Source: Kosakonia arachidis (lineage in GTDB: Bacteria > Pseudomonadota > Gammaproteobacteria > Enterobacterales > Enterobacteriaceae). Taken from it: a DNA stretch of 64,000 nt. Positions 25,523 through 35,250 of this stretch are shown one piece after another. The notes under the pieces were generated by a model. That model did no database searches. It was given only the letters and a program-made list of their open reading frames with translations, and had not been told where the DNA came from. How positions within the stretch are numbered: position 1 is the stretch's first letter; each line of letters begins with the position of its first letter. A program made the translations under genes and the position numbers. The stretch lies in assembly GCF_900116535.1 (NCBI RefSeq), contig NZ_FPAU01000013.1:1-64000 (forward strand), in the 5' to 3' direction.

Positions 25523-28039
25523 ATGAATAGAGTTATTACCCAAAAAAAATATGCTGTGGGTATCATTGCATATATTTTGTGTTCGCCTAGTTATGCAGAA
25601 TCATATAAATTTGATCCTAAAATGGCAGGAATCTCAGATCCGAATGTTGACTTCAGCGTATTTAACCTAGGGCTACAACAGCCTGGCATGTATACGGTCG
25701 ATGTTTATATTAACGGTAACAGGGTCGATAACCGCGATATAAATTTTTCTCTCAGACAACATGGGGATGAGACACTATTATATCCATGCCTGTCTCTTGA
25801 AGATTTGTACCGCTATGGCGTAGATACGCAATCAAAACCTGATATAAAGCTCAATAATAGCTGCGTTGATTTATTTTCGATTGTCGATGCAAGATTTAAC
25901 TTTGATTTTTATAATCAACAGTTATTACTTAGTATTCCTCAATCTCGGATGTCAGCAATTATAACAGGGATTGCTCCAAGAGCATTATGGGATGATGGTG
26001 TTCCAGCGTTTCTAATGAATTACAGTGCAAATACGACGCATTCAGAATCATCCTATCAAGATGGGAATAAACAAAAGACTGACAGCACATATGTACAGCT
26101 TAATCCTGGTATTAATATTGGATCATGGCGCATGAGAAGCCAGACTAACTGGCAAACTAATTCTTCCGGTCACTCAGGATGGGAAACACCCTATACATAT
26201 CTTGAACGAGGTCTGTATGACATAAAGAGTTCTTTAGTGCTGGGTGATCGATATACGCCCGGAGATGTTTTCGATTCGATCTCATTCCGTGGGATTATGT
26301 TAGGCACGAATGAGAATATGACTCCTTATCAGTTAAGAAGTTACTCACCGGTGATTACAGGGATAGCCAGAACTCAGGCACGGGTAGAAGTCAAACAGCG
26401 TGGATATACTATTTATAGCACGATAGTACCACCAGGTCCTTTTTCTTTAACTGATTTCAGCACTTCAGGTGATTCAGGTGGTGATTTGCAGGTTACGGTT
26501 CTTGAAACGGACGGCTCGCCTCAATTCTTTACTGTACCTTATCAGACGCCAGCTATAGCACTTAAAGAAAACTATATGAAATATAATTTCATGGCTGGGC
26601 AATACCGTAATTCTGGCTTAGATACAGATAAGAGCATCATGTTTCAGGGCACGTTGATGTATGGACTTCCTTGGGATTTAACGCTTTATGGAGGTATGCA
26701 ATACGCTGATCATTACTATTCTTCCTCGCTAGGTATGGGCATTTCTATGGGGTCATTCGGTGCACTTTCAACGGATATCACCGGCTCTCATGCTAAAAGA
26801 AAACAATCTGATACTGAAGAAGGTGTTGCGATGAGAGCACGGTATAGTAAATATATGGTTTCAACAGAAACCAATTTTACTTTAGCTGCCTATAGATATG
26901 CGACCCGTGGTTTTAACTCACTAGAGCAGGTCATGGCGAGCTATGGTAAGGATTTAGACTCATCCAACAACTGGTATTCTGGAATTCAGGATCGAATCAA
27001 ATCACAAGGAAGAATGTCAATTCAGCAGACGATGGGCAAGCTGGGAACACTGAGTTTAAACCTGAGTGCTAATGATTACTGGGATTGCGCCGGAAACAAT
27101 TATAGCGTAGGGCTTGGTTACGGCTTTACAATATTTAATAAGGCTCAAACATCATTTAATTTTAATGAGAACCACTATAATAGTTGTCGTTCAAGTACTT
27201 CGCGCGATCGCCTTTTCGGAATGTGGTTTAGTTTCCCATTAGGAGGATGGGGGGGCGATAATACTAGGGCTTCGTTCCAGATGACTTCTGAATCTGAAAA
27301 CAGAAATACCTATACTGCAGGTCTGAGCGGATCGTCTCTGAACAACCGCTTTAATTGGGATATAAGACAGAGCCACAGAGACAAGCAAGGGGCAGGTTCT
27401 GATACAAGTTTTGTGAACACGGGTTGGAATGGAAGTTACGGACAGGTTGGAATCAGCCACTTCTACAGTAACAGCATGCGCCAAACTTCCGCGAATGTGA
27501 ATGGTGGGGCACTTCTATATAAAAATGGCTTGGTTTTGGGACAGAGCATTAATGATGCCGTATCAGTGGTTGAGGCGCCAGGTGCGAGAGGTGTATCGGT
27601 TATGGGAATGAATGGAGTAAAAACAGATTTCCGTGGATATGCTATTAATACAAACCTTGTTCCGTACCAAGAAAATTTAATAAGTATAGATCCTCTTAAT
27701 ATATCATCTGACGCAGAGATAACACAGACTGATGTGAAAGTGGTACCAACAGAAGGGGCGGTAATTCCAGCTAAATTCAATACACGTGTAGGCGCAAAGG
27801 GTCTGTTTAAAATTACTTATCATGGTGAAGTGGTTCCTTTGGGGGGGGTGGTCTCTGTCGTTGGTAAGGATGGGAATGCCGGAATTGTAGGCAGAGATGG
27901 TGAAGCTTATCTGACCGGGTTACCTGATAGCGGGGAGCTCTCTGTCAAATGGAATAACGGTAATTGTAAAGCTGCTTACACCCTGCCTTCTTCAGGTAAA
28001 GCAACTGGTCTGCAACAAGTTACTGTTTTATGTAGGTGA
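25523..28039 (+). CDS. Fimbrial outer-membrane usher (AfaC/Caf1A/PsaC-like)
   Basis: 838 residues, normal usher length. Signal peptide up to 'SPSYAES'. N-terminal subunit-chaperone binding domain (about 30-140, 'FNLGLQQPGMYTVDVYINGNRVD'), a 24-strand beta-barrel with plug domain ('RTQARVEVKQRGYTIYSTIVPPGPFSL'), and C-terminal domains with the paired Cys of ushers ('WNNGNCKAAYTLP' and 'VTVLCR'). It secretes and polymerises subunits across the outer membrane. A run of eight G at 27841-27848 falls in the C-terminal part and is the only slippage-prone tract. Confidence 0.92.
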   Translation: MNRVITQKKYAVGIIAYILCSPSYAESYKFDPKMAGISDPNVDFSVFNLGLQQPGMYTVDVYINGNRVDNRDINFSLRQHGDETLLYPCLSLEDLYRYGVDTQSKPDIKLNNSCVDLFSIVDARFNFDFYNQQLLLSIPQSRMSAIITGIAPRALWDDGVPAFLMNYSANTTHSESSYQDGNKQKTDSTYVQLNPGINIGSWRMRSQTNWQTNSSGHSGWETPYTYLERGLYDIKSSLVLGDRYTPGDVFDSISFRGIMLGTNENMTPYQLRSYSPVITGIARTQARVEVKQRGYTIYSTIVPPGPFSLTDFSTSGDSGGDLQVTVLETDGSPQFFTVPYQTPAIALKENYMKYNFMAGQYRNSGLDTDKSIMFQGTLMYGLPWDLTLYGGMQYADHYYSSSLGMGISMGSFGALSTDITGSHAKRKQSDTEEGVAMRARYSKYMVSTETNFTLAAYRYATRGFNSLEQVMASYGKDLDSSNNWYSGIQDRIKSQGRMSIQQTMGKLGTLSLNLSANDYWDCAGNNYSVGLGYGFTIFNKAQTSFNFNENHYNSCRSSTSRDRLFGMWFSFPLGGWGGDNTRASFQMTSESENRNTYTAGLSGSSLNNRFNWDIRQSHRDKQGAGSDTSFVNTGWNGSYGQVGISHFYSNSMRQTSANVNGGALLYKNGLVLGQSINDAVSVVEAPGARGVSVMGMNGVKTDFRGYAINTNLVPYQENLISIDPLNISSDAEITQTDVKVVPTEGAVIPAKFNTRVGAKGLFKITYHGEVVPLGGVVSVVGKDGNAGIVGRDGEAYLTGLPDSGELSVKWNNGNCKAAYTLPSSGKATGLQQVTVLCR

Positions 28040-28061
28040 TAATATTAAGGTATCTTCTGAG

Positions 28062-28511
28062 ATGAAAACTAAAATTTTTTCACCATTTGTATTTTTAATG
28101 GCAGTTATCATGCTTTCTTCTGTGCGTCAGGCCATTGCATCAGAGGTTACAATGCCGACAATTGATTTTAATATGTTGGCGTTACAGAAAGCTGGAAGTA
28201 TTTCAGATGGTACATTACTGGGACAAGGTAGGATTACTTATTCTGACTCTCATGCAGGGTTTATTCTTGGCGCTGATGCGGACAAAACTAACAGGCCTGG
28301 TGGATATATGTTAAGTGGGGTAAATAACACAAATAATAAGTTATACATACGAATGGAAAGTGAAGGTGCTATGGAGGATACACAGCAACGCGGTATTATT
28401 ATCCTCACTGACCAAAATAGTGCTGCTTTTCGTATAAAAGTTGATGGAAACCAGAATATAACATCAGACAAATGGAGGCTGAGTTTACATGCTGTAGCTA
28501 TTCTGCCTTAG
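28062..28511 (+). CDS. AfaD-like fimbrial tip/invasin subunit
   Basis: 149 residues; signal peptide up to 'RQAIASE'. The pattern 'GTLLGQGRITYSDSHAGFIL', 'YMLSGVNNTNNKLYIRMESEG', 'FRIKVDGNQNITSDKWRLSLHAVAI' follows the AfaD/AggB family ('GRIICREAHTGFHV', 'VMADGNQDI', 'YRFSVGGACVV'). The position, directly after the usher and before the major subunit, is that of afaD. In Afa systems this subunit caps the fibre and can promote invasion. It lacks the Cys pair seen in AfaD. Confidence 0.75.
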   Translation: MKTKIFSPFVFLMAVIMLSSVRQAIASEVTMPTIDFNMLALQKAGSISDGTLLGQGRITYSDSHAGFILGADADKTNRPGGYMLSGVNNTNNKLYIRMESEGAMEDTQQRGIIILTDQNSAAFRIKVDGNQNITSDKWRLSLHAVAILP

Positions 28512-28566
28512 CTAACGTTGTAATATTGTATTTTATCAAGACAAACTTTATATCCGTGAGGTATTT

Positions 28567-29109
28567 ATGAACATGAAATTTGCGAAGACTATTACATTTG
28601 CCTGTTTTTTATTTGTTTTTTTTAATGAAACTGCTTCCGCAGAAAGTTTAAGCGGTAGAGCTACTCATGATATTGACTTTTCATTTCAAGCTCCATCTCA
28701 ATCAATTTTGTTTAATTATATTACCACCCCTAACTTAGTTGCTGGAGAAGTTAAAGAAAACTTCAGGCTAGCTACTTTTAACTTATCCCCTGTTTCTGAT
28801 AGTGGTGCATCCGTAGTCAAATTAGGTATTGCGTGGGACGCTGATGCTCCATATATGGTTGTTGATTCAGGAGCGGGGACGGTCGCTCATCTCAAAAATC
28901 TTGGTGTATCTGATGATGCGGCGCCCCTTCACGTTTTCTTGGACTTTGATAAACCAGCAACTCCGATTGAGGTTAATGGTGCTATATATAATACTCAGGA
29001 TCTCTTAACGGGGGAAAAAATGCAAGGTTCGATTAGAGTTTTCCGTGACCAACTTGCAACGCCTGGTATCTACAGAGCAACTTTATTGACCGCCATTATC
29101 AATCCATAA
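28567..29109 (+). CDS. FGL-type fimbrial major subunit
   Basis: 180 residues. GAGG lies just before the ATG. Signal peptide up to 'NETASAES'. The donor-strand-like N-terminus 'THDIDFSFQAP' and C-terminal strand 'ATPGIYRATLLTAIINP' place it with the other island subunits, though it is the most divergent. As the last gene of the chaperone-usher-tip-subunit operon it holds the position of afaE/caf1, the polymer-forming pilin. An imperfect hairpin (AGGTGGGG..CTCACCT) follows at about 29115-29136. Confidence 0.8.
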   Translation: MNMKFAKTITFACFLFVFFNETASAESLSGRATHDIDFSFQAPSQSILFNYITTPNLVAGEVKENFRLATFNLSPVSDSGASVVKLGIAWDADAPYMVVDSGAGTVAHLKNLGVSDDAAPLHVFLDFDKPATPIEVNGAIYNTQDLLTGEKMQGSIRVFRDQLATPGIYRATLLTAIINP

Positions 29110-29299
29110 TATTTAAGGTGGGGATTACTCCTCACCTATTCATGGATTTTATGCATCTGAACTTTCTGGCTTACTATGTTAGATAGCAGGGGAATCCTGC
29201 AGCCTTCATATACATGGCATGCTCCTTCATTTTCTCTATGCATTTTTGTTATTACTGCTTCAGCAATATAAATGCCATCATTATGTTCAATCCACATTT

Positions 29300-29497
29300 C
29301 TTTAGCTGAAACTCAAGCGGACAAAGAAAAAGATCTACGGAACGCGGGAAGAAGCCTTCAGCGATATGTTTGATTACATCGAAATGTTTTATAACATTTA
29401 GCGTTGGCATGGTTCGAGTGATCAGATGCCACCGATGGAATATGAAAATCAATATTACCAACGGCTTGGAAGTGTCTAGATTATCCGTGACGATTCA
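29300..29497 (+). mobile_element. 3' end remnant of an IS3-family element
   Basis: It translates as the OrfB C-terminus ('KKKIYGTREEAFSDMFDYIEMFYNI') and ends at the IS tip ..CCGTGACGATTCA (29497). The tip is the inverse of TGAATCGCCACGG seen at 7954 and 60093. A stop interrupts the frame. Confidence 0.75.
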
Positions 29498-29506
29498 AAG
29501 CAGGCC

Positions 29507-29962
29507 ATGAGGATATTGAGGGAAGGCCTTGCAGACGGAAAAGCCGGGGAGCTGTTTAAGGCCAAAGAATTGGCTGTTGCAGCGAGAAATGCTGCCAATA
29601 TGGTTGCACAGCAGGCCTTCGCAACTGCTTTTGAGGCGTGTGCTGCCGTTGGTTCTATGCCCGCATTCAATTGGGCTCTGATTGATCAAGCAATAGAAAA
29701 ACGTGTTGCCGACTTAATTGCTGAGAAAGTTAGTTTGACACAATTGCAGCAAGATGGACAACGCCTGCAACTTGAAAAGCGCGTTAAGCAACTCAGGGCA
29801 CTGCAGTGGTTATTTCAAATCTCGCCGAGCGCGAGCGTTTGGTCGCAGTGGATTTGCTAGATAAAGCGATGAGACTAGCGGCCAGCAATTCGTTGACCAC
29901 TAAGCGCACCGAACTTGCGAGAACTGAGCTTGATGCTGGATATCAGAGCCGTTTTGATGCGG
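29507..29962 (+). pseudogene. Broken gene fragment of unknown function
   Basis: A helical, Ala-rich frame ('ELAVAARNAANMVAQQAFATAFEA', 'AIEKRVADLIAEKVSLTQLQQDGQ') ends at 29860. The same kind of sequence continues in another frame ('NLAERERLVAVDLLDKAMRLAAS', from 29806) until the IS left end at 29963. Both ends are cut by IS sequences and a frameshift lies near 29810. I do not recognise the parent gene. Confidence 0.4.
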
Positions 29963-30603
29963 TGACCTGCCCCCCGTTGATTAATACACCGCGATGTTAG
30001 TAATGTCTTCATAAGCCACATGAGGACATCCCCATGAAGAAGCGTTTTTCCGACGAACAGATCATCAGTATCCTCCGCGAGGCTGAAGCCGGGATTCCTG
30101 CCCGTGAGCTCTGCCGTAAGCACGCCATTTCCGACGCCACCTTTTACACCTGGCGTAAGAAGTATGGCGGTATGGAGTTGCGCGAGGTTAAGCGCCTGAA
30201 GTCGCTTGAGGAAGAGAACGCCAGGCTCAAGAAGCTGCTTGCCGAAGCCATGCTGGATAAGGAGGCGCTTCAGGTGGCTCTGGGGCAAAAGTACTGACGA
30301 CAGGCCCGAAGCGGGAAGCCGTGGTGTTGATGTGTGATGCGACCGGTCTGTCGCAACGTCGTGCCTGCCGGCTTACAGGTTTGTCCCTGTCAACCTGCCG
30401 TTATGATGCTCAGCGTCTGGCTGCTGATGCACATTTATCAGGGCGTATTACTGAGCTGGCGCTTGAACGCAGACGTTTTGGTTATCGGCGCATCTGGCAG
30501 TTGCTGCGTAGGGAGGGCCTTCACGTCAATCACAAGCGGGTATACCGTATTTACCACCTTAATGGACTGGGCGTAAAACGCAGACGACGCCGTAAAGGGC
30601 TGG
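29963..30603 (+). mobile_element. Truncated IS407-like IS3-family element
   Basis: It starts with TGACCTGCCCCCCGTTGA, a typical IS407-group tip. orfA is intact; orfB is lost after about 30603, where the sequence changes abruptly. Confidence 0.8.
30034..30297 (+). CDS. IS3-family OrfA
   Basis: 87 residues with the helix-turn-helix 'FSDEQIISILREAEAGIPARELCRKHAIS' and zipper 'LEEENARLKKLLAEAMLDKEALQ'. Orphaned by loss of most of orfB. Confidence 0.88.
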   Translation: MKKRFSDEQIISILREAEAGIPARELCRKHAISDATFYTWRKKYGGMELREVKRLKSLEEENARLKKLLAEAMLDKEALQVALGQKY

Positions 30604-30719
30604 CGTCCGAACTCTTTCCGCTTCTGTGCCCGGATGCACCGAACGAGCAGTGCGCAGCCAGTCATTCATGCCCGAAGGGCATAAAAGGCGATGCTCTGGT
30701 GTTAAATAGGAGTAAATAG
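30321..30719 (+). pseudogene. IS3-family OrfB, N-terminal part only
   Basis: The first 90 or so residues ('GLSQRRACRLTGLSLSTCRYDA', 'RFGYRRIWQLLRREGLHVNHKRVYRIY') are OrfB. After 'RRRRKGL' the frame runs into unrelated sequence and stops at 30719. No DDE domain remains. Confidence 0.8.
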
Positions 30720-31640
30720 CTGAATCGCCGATACCCGGCGAAGCCGGTCCGTTTTGATAGTTTTCACCTATCTCATCCCTCGCCTGCAAGACATCAACTA
30801 ACTTTCAGACAATTTTGTTCTTACCAAGCCTCCCCGAGGGGGCGCAGTTAGCGCCGGACGCTTGCGGCCGGGGACGGCTGGACACTTGTGGCCTGCCGCG
30901 CGGTACTGCGAGTGCGCAGCCGCAGGCAAGCTACGGAGGCGTTTCTGCGGTGATACAGACGAAATTGCTTGATTTAACACGGTAGCTGCTGCTAAGCCAT
31001 AACCCGCGTTCAGCGACGCAGTACGTTATGTGCGCGGTCGGAGTAGTCACGTCGAGGTTTTGCCGAAGACGGGGTGTATCTCCGCGTTAGCGTCCCGAAG
31101 GGCGCTTACGAGCGTGTCACGCAGGTCTTTCAGCGACAGAACTTACCGCGACTCAAAACCTTAGTTACATCATCCTCTTTAAAAGCGGCACTGTTCCGGG
31201 CCTTTGGCCCGGGGCGGCGCGGCTTTTCAGGGCTTAATGGCGGTTCTGTTGACGGGTTTCAGCGTGACAGGGACCCGCCGCTGGCGGTGGGGGGAAGCAA
31301 ATCTCTGAGCGGCGCAGCCGTCAGGCTGCTGCAAGCGAAGGCCTCTTCTGGTTTTCCCCGTTATCTACTGATTTTATCCGGTGAATAAGGTTGATCATTT
31401 ATGAAGACAGGTAAGGACGAAGTCCTGAATATTTTGCGCGTTATCAGAGGATGGTTGCTGATAACCGGGTTTGTCCGTTTGCGGTTAACTGTGGAAAGAG
31501 TGAAAACGGCTGCGGGTGTAGCCCTCTTCAGCCACATGCGGGGGAAGGAGTAGCATTGAGTTGCTGCAAATTTAACCATTGATTTATGACAGACGTGCGA
31601 AAGCCTCCGCAGTTAAGCGGATGGTTAAAAAAACGGCTGC
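30720..31640. other. GC-rich stretch without a supportable gene
   Basis: It contains several short inverted repeats (for example CGGGCCTTTGGCCCGG near 31196). The frames that are open here lack start signals and protein-like patterns. It may be non-coding backbone sequence brought next to the tra remnant by IS-mediated deletion. Confidence 0.4.
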
Positions 31641-32009
31641 CTAGTGAGGGGGAGGGGTTCCCGGTGGCTCGAGATTCACCAGTTCAAGCTGGTAAAGCTG
31701 CGCCCAGACCATTTTCTCGAACTGGTGTGACGTCATGTGTCCCACATCGCCCTTCAGGCTGCGCATCAGTCCTTCGGAAATCTGGCGCTTGCGCTCATCG
31801 AAGGGGAGTTCTGCCAGCTTCCTGCGTTGCTTGCCTTCGATAGCGCGCGTTCTGCGCGTCAGGATGGTTTGGTTCCGGCAGCGTTCATACCAGCGGCTAC
31901 GGGCTGCCTTGAGGGACAGGGTCTCTCCGGGCGCAAGGAGTCCGTCACTGATGGCCGCCAGGCGTTCAGCCTGCTCTGCCCGAAGTTTATCCGTATCAAT
32001 TCCCGTCAT
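31641..32009 (-). CDS. Hypothetical protein downstream of traG
   Basis: 122 residues, charged and helical, no signal peptide. It overlaps the end of the traG-like frame by 14 bases on the same strand, which suggests translational coupling and supports its reality. Many Arg and Lys ('KAARSRWYERCRNQTILTRRTRAIEGKQRRK') suggest nucleic-acid contact, but no family is recognised. Confidence 0.5.
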   Translation of the reverse strand: MTGIDTDKLRAEQAERLAAISDGLLAPGETLSLKAARSRWYERCRNQTILTRRTRAIEGKQRRKLAELPFDERKRQISEGLMRSLKGDVGHMTSHQFEKMVWAQLYQLELVNLEPPGTPPPH

Positions 32010-33759
32010 CCGAACCCTGACTCAGGCTGTCGGTACTGCCGCTCTGGCTGGCGACCTGCTGCAACTGACTCCAGCCACTGGTGACGCTGTGGTTATAGCC
32101 ATCCAGCGATGATTGCGCCTGCACCTGCGACAACCGGGCCTGTTCCTGGAATCCGCTGCTGGCCAGCTGGCTGAGACGCATATTCACCGGCAGGTTCGAC
32201 ATCGCGCCAGAGCCATCAATCACATTCTGGCCACTGGCGGTCACGGTATGGCTGGAGCCGTTATCGGCCTGCCACGTCTGCTGCCCCTGCCGCTGCATCA
32301 GGTTAGTGTCCATCTTGTTCTGGTTGACGTTATCCATCGACATATTGTTAAACGACCAGTTACCATCGGCTGTGGTGGAGGCCACGCCAGCTGAGCCGAA
32401 CGCCATCGAACTCATCACGCTGCCGGCCACCTGAGAGCCGATTGCCGCTGCACCTTTGGTCAGGAAAAAGGACAGCACCGGAATCGACATGGCGCAGTAA
32501 CCGGCCAGATTAGCCACATCCGAATGCTGCAGCGCCACCGCATCCTTGTTGGACAGCACAAGGGGTGTTCCCCCTGTTTTTGTCTGCAGCCAGAACGTGG
32601 CGGCATAGTTCAGGATGGCGAACATCACTGGCCACATCTGGAAGTAAAGGAACCCGCAGATATAAATCTTCAGCGTGTTCAGGCCAAAGATGGCATGGTT
32701 GGCCGCCGCAAGCGCGATGACCAGCGGGAACAGACAGACCAGAATCAGCATCATCAGGGACTGCAGGAACGGCAGTTGCCGGGTGGCCAGCGTGCTGCCC
32801 GCCGCCCAGCTTATACGTTGCTTGGTGGCCGCGTTCTCGGTCGCGAGGTTCAACAGGTTGGCCGTGTCAGAAGACCGGGCAGCAAAGCCCCGGATGCCCT
32901 GCTGTATCGCGCTGTTGGTCACGTTGTTTTTCATGATCTGCGCAGCACTCATTCCACCGGCATAGAAAAAGCCATAGCTTTCGCCCATTGAGTTGGCCAG
33001 CAACGTGGCGCCGTTCAGGCGGTTGCCGAAGATTTTCTGCGTCAGCCAGGCAAACGTCGGGCTGCTGACCTGCGCATCCTGCCCGGCCAGCGTCTGGATT
33101 TGCGCGGCCGCCTGCTGGCAGGTCAGAAATTCGCGCGTGTCACTGGTCGTTTTGAAAATACCGCGCAACGGGCTGGGGTTACTGGTGATCAGCCCCAGCG
33201 GGTCGGTGGTGTTGAGCAACTGGTTCACCGTGTACTTGTGGTTCAACAGGATGTCGCCAATCACGCAGTTTTCGACATAATCCGGCAGCATCTGCGCCAG
33301 CTCCGGGTTCTGGGTCTGCATGTCACTGCTTTCCGCCACAATACCGGAGCCAAACAGCATCCCGGTTTTGGTGTAGGTCACCGAGTCCGGGCGCGCCATC
33401 ATGTAGTCATACAACTGTGCCATATGAAAACCGATACTGGTCGACAGGGAAGCAATCCCGGCCAGCCCCACCGGGACGTTATCAGTCACCCAGACCGTCG
33501 CCGGATCCGTAATGTCGATAATCTGCACTGACCTTTTGGGGACAATGAGGGCTGAGGTTATCAGCGTAAACACCGCCAGCCACTGCACAAACACCATCGG
33601 GTTCCTGCTTTTGACAAACGAGGCCACGATACCCAGCACGGAGAAGGTGCCGACAATGCGCAACAGTGTCCCCCATGTGCTGGTACCGAGGATGCCGACA
33701 ACGGCGTCAAAGGCCGATTTCCACATCCCGCCGCCGTAAATGGTATAGACTTCAAGCAT
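31996..33759 (-). CDS. traG: TraG-like mating-pair stabilisation protein, short form
   Basis: 587 residues against about 938 for F TraG. The hydrophobic N-terminal domain is present: 'VYTIYGGGMWKSAFDAV', several membrane helices at about 30-90 and 335-390, and 'GYCAMSIPVLSFFLTKGAAA' at about 425. The C-terminal periplasmic part involved in F entry exclusion (TraG-TraS contact) is missing. The end, 'GSTDSLSQGSDDGN', is a low-complexity tail. It may be a deletion product fused to a new stop. The gene follows traH with a one-base overlap. Confidence 0.8.
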   Translation of the reverse strand: MLEVYTIYGGGMWKSAFDAVVGILGTSTWGTLLRIVGTFSVLGIVASFVKSRNPMVFVQWLAVFTLITSALIVPKRSVQIIDITDPATVWVTDNVPVGLAGIASLSTSIGFHMAQLYDYMMARPDSVTYTKTGMLFGSGIVAESSDMQTQNPELAQMLPDYVENCVIGDILLNHKYTVNQLLNTTDPLGLITSNPSPLRGIFKTTSDTREFLTCQQAAAQIQTLAGQDAQVSSPTFAWLTQKIFGNRLNGATLLANSMGESYGFFYAGGMSAAQIMKNNVTNSAIQQGIRGFAARSSDTANLLNLATENAATKQRISWAAGSTLATRQLPFLQSLMMLILVCLFPLVIALAAANHAIFGLNTLKIYICGFLYFQMWPVMFAILNYAATFWLQTKTGGTPLVLSNKDAVALQHSDVANLAGYCAMSIPVLSFFLTKGAAAIGSQVAGSVMSSMAFGSAGVASTTADGNWSFNNMSMDNVNQNKMDTNLMQRQGQQTWQADNGSSHTVTASGQNVIDGSGAMSNLPVNMRLSQLASSGFQEQARLSQVQAQSSLDGYNHSVTSGWSQLQQVASQSGSTDSLSQGSDDGN

Positions 33760-35123
33760 CAGGGATTCCCCCAGTGATAGTTGCTCTGGTATGAGCCGGA
33801 AACAATCGTGGATACCTGCTGCTGCAGGTACTGCATATTGCGGTCGATGCCGTCCAGCGCGTTCTGGTCTGCGGCAGACTGCAGCTTCATGTCGGCCAGA
33901 AGCCCCTGGGCATGGATGACGTTATCGCGCAGTTTTGAGGCGGCCTCTTCCGGCCAGTTTTTACCGGCCATCGACAGCGAAGCCTGTTTGACCAGTTCCT
34001 GCAGGTACTGAATCATCAGGTCCTGAGCAATGAAGTCACTGACCTGAATCAGGTAGGTGGCGCTCTGCCCCATGCTCTGGGCGTTAGTGAGGTACTTGAG
34101 CACCGGCACGGAGGTGGTGTTTACGAATCCCTTTTCCTGGTCGTTCAGCGCGGTGTCATCCACCAGTTTCGACTGCATGGACAGCATCAGGTTTTTGACC
34201 AGCGTGACCAGTCCGTTACCTTCGTCGATGGTGACATCCTTCACCACCGGACCAAGGCACAGCGTTGCTTCATCGCAGCCGTACACTTTCGCTGAACCGC
34301 CCCGCATCAGCACCTTTATCAGGTCACGGTTATCAACCAGCGGCGTCAGAATGGTCACCTGCCCGGCATTGTTGAAGATGATGGAGCCGACGGTACTCAT
34401 GACCAGCTCCTTCAGTTCCCGGTTACTGTCGAAGAGATGGTTACGACTGAGTGCATCCCAGATCAGGTTTTTATTTTTCAGCACCTGGTCTTTCTGGCTG
34501 TCCCCTGCCCGGCTGGTCACGCTGTCGCTCTGGCCACCCACGGTGCAGCCCTGCCGGGACGCTGCCCAGTCCGAGAAGAGATTGCTTTCGCCGGCAATGT
34601 CCTGACAGATTTTCTGCTGGGACACCTGCGTTACAGGCCACAGGCCGCCGATGATGCCCTGCGCTGCCTGACAGGAACTCATGTTTGCTGAGTTCACATC
34701 ACTGGCCAGTTTCTGCAGGAAGTCTTTCGCCTGCTTCAGTTCCGGCACCATCGTCTGCAGGGCAAGATCGAAGGCGTATCCGGTAGCGTTACTCATGATT
34801 TGTTTAACGAAGCGCTGAATTTCCTCGCCGTTTATCATGGAAAATGCCCCGAGATAGGCATCAATACCGCCGCAGCCGGCATTCAGTGACGGCACCTGCA
34901 TCGATATAAGCTGGACGTTCTTGACCGGATTGCGCAGGTAAACCGAACCGCCGGTGAAGTAACCCGCCGCCTGTCCCTGCCAGGCCTGAGCCTGAGTCAC
35001 ATTGCCGCTGTAACCGAGGCTGCCAAAGAATCCGTTCAGATCCCCGTTCACATCCGCACGGGCGGGAAGAGAGGCCATCCCGGCCATAAAGACCAGGGCA
35101 GCAATCAGAAACGGTTTAAGCAT
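33759..35123 (-). CDS. traH: TraH, F-type pilus assembly protein
   Basis: 454 residues from the ATG at 35123, preceded by GGAGGTG. Signal peptide up to 'LPARAD'. 'GGSVYLRNPVKNVQLISMQVPSLNAGCGGIDAYLGAF' is the diagnostic TraH stretch. TraH is a periplasmic/outer-membrane protein of the F-type channel needed for pilus extension. Full-length and intact although its operon is not. Confidence 0.92.
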   Translation of the reverse strand: MLKPFLIAALVFMAGMASLPARADVNGDLNGFFGSLGYSGNVTQAQAWQGQAAGYFTGGSVYLRNPVKNVQLISMQVPSLNAGCGGIDAYLGAFSMINGEEIQRFVKQIMSNATGYAFDLALQTMVPELKQAKDFLQKLASDVNSANMSSCQAAQGIIGGLWPVTQVSQQKICQDIAGESNLFSDWAASRQGCTVGGQSDSVTSRAGDSQKDQVLKNKNLIWDALSRNHLFDSNRELKELVMSTVGSIIFNNAGQVTILTPLVDNRDLIKVLMRGGSAKVYGCDEATLCLGPVVKDVTIDEGNGLVTLVKNLMLSMQSKLVDDTALNDQEKGFVNTTSVPVLKYLTNAQSMGQSATYLIQVSDFIAQDLMIQYLQELVKQASLSMAGKNWPEEAASKLRDNVIHAQGLLADMKLQSAADQNALDGIDRNMQYLQQQVSTIVSGSYQSNYHWGNP

Positions 35124-35233
35124 CGGGCACCTCCGGTGTTGTGTCTGTACCCGATTGCAGTGGCGAGGAACGCCACGGCAAACATCAGGCACGCGCGCCC
35201 GGAACGCGTTAACGCATACATGGATGTATTCAT
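35105..35233 (-). CDS. Small hydrophobic protein between trbB and traH
   Basis: 42 residues with one hydrophobic stretch ('ACLMFAVAFLATAIGY'); its 3' end overlaps the traH start by 19 bases. It occupies the place of trbJ/trbF in F. It shares an 'R[T/S]GRA' motif near the N-terminus with the 29-residue peptide at 36067-36156. Confidence 0.45.
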   Translation of the reverse strand: MNTSMYALTRSGRACLMFAVAFLATAIGYRHNTGGARCLNRF

Positions 35234-35250
35234 TCTGTAGTCCGTCTGTA

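Noticed and set aside
31074..31388. 104-residue plus-strand frame in the GC-rich gap
   Set aside because: No start signal, no recognisable pattern, composition-driven.
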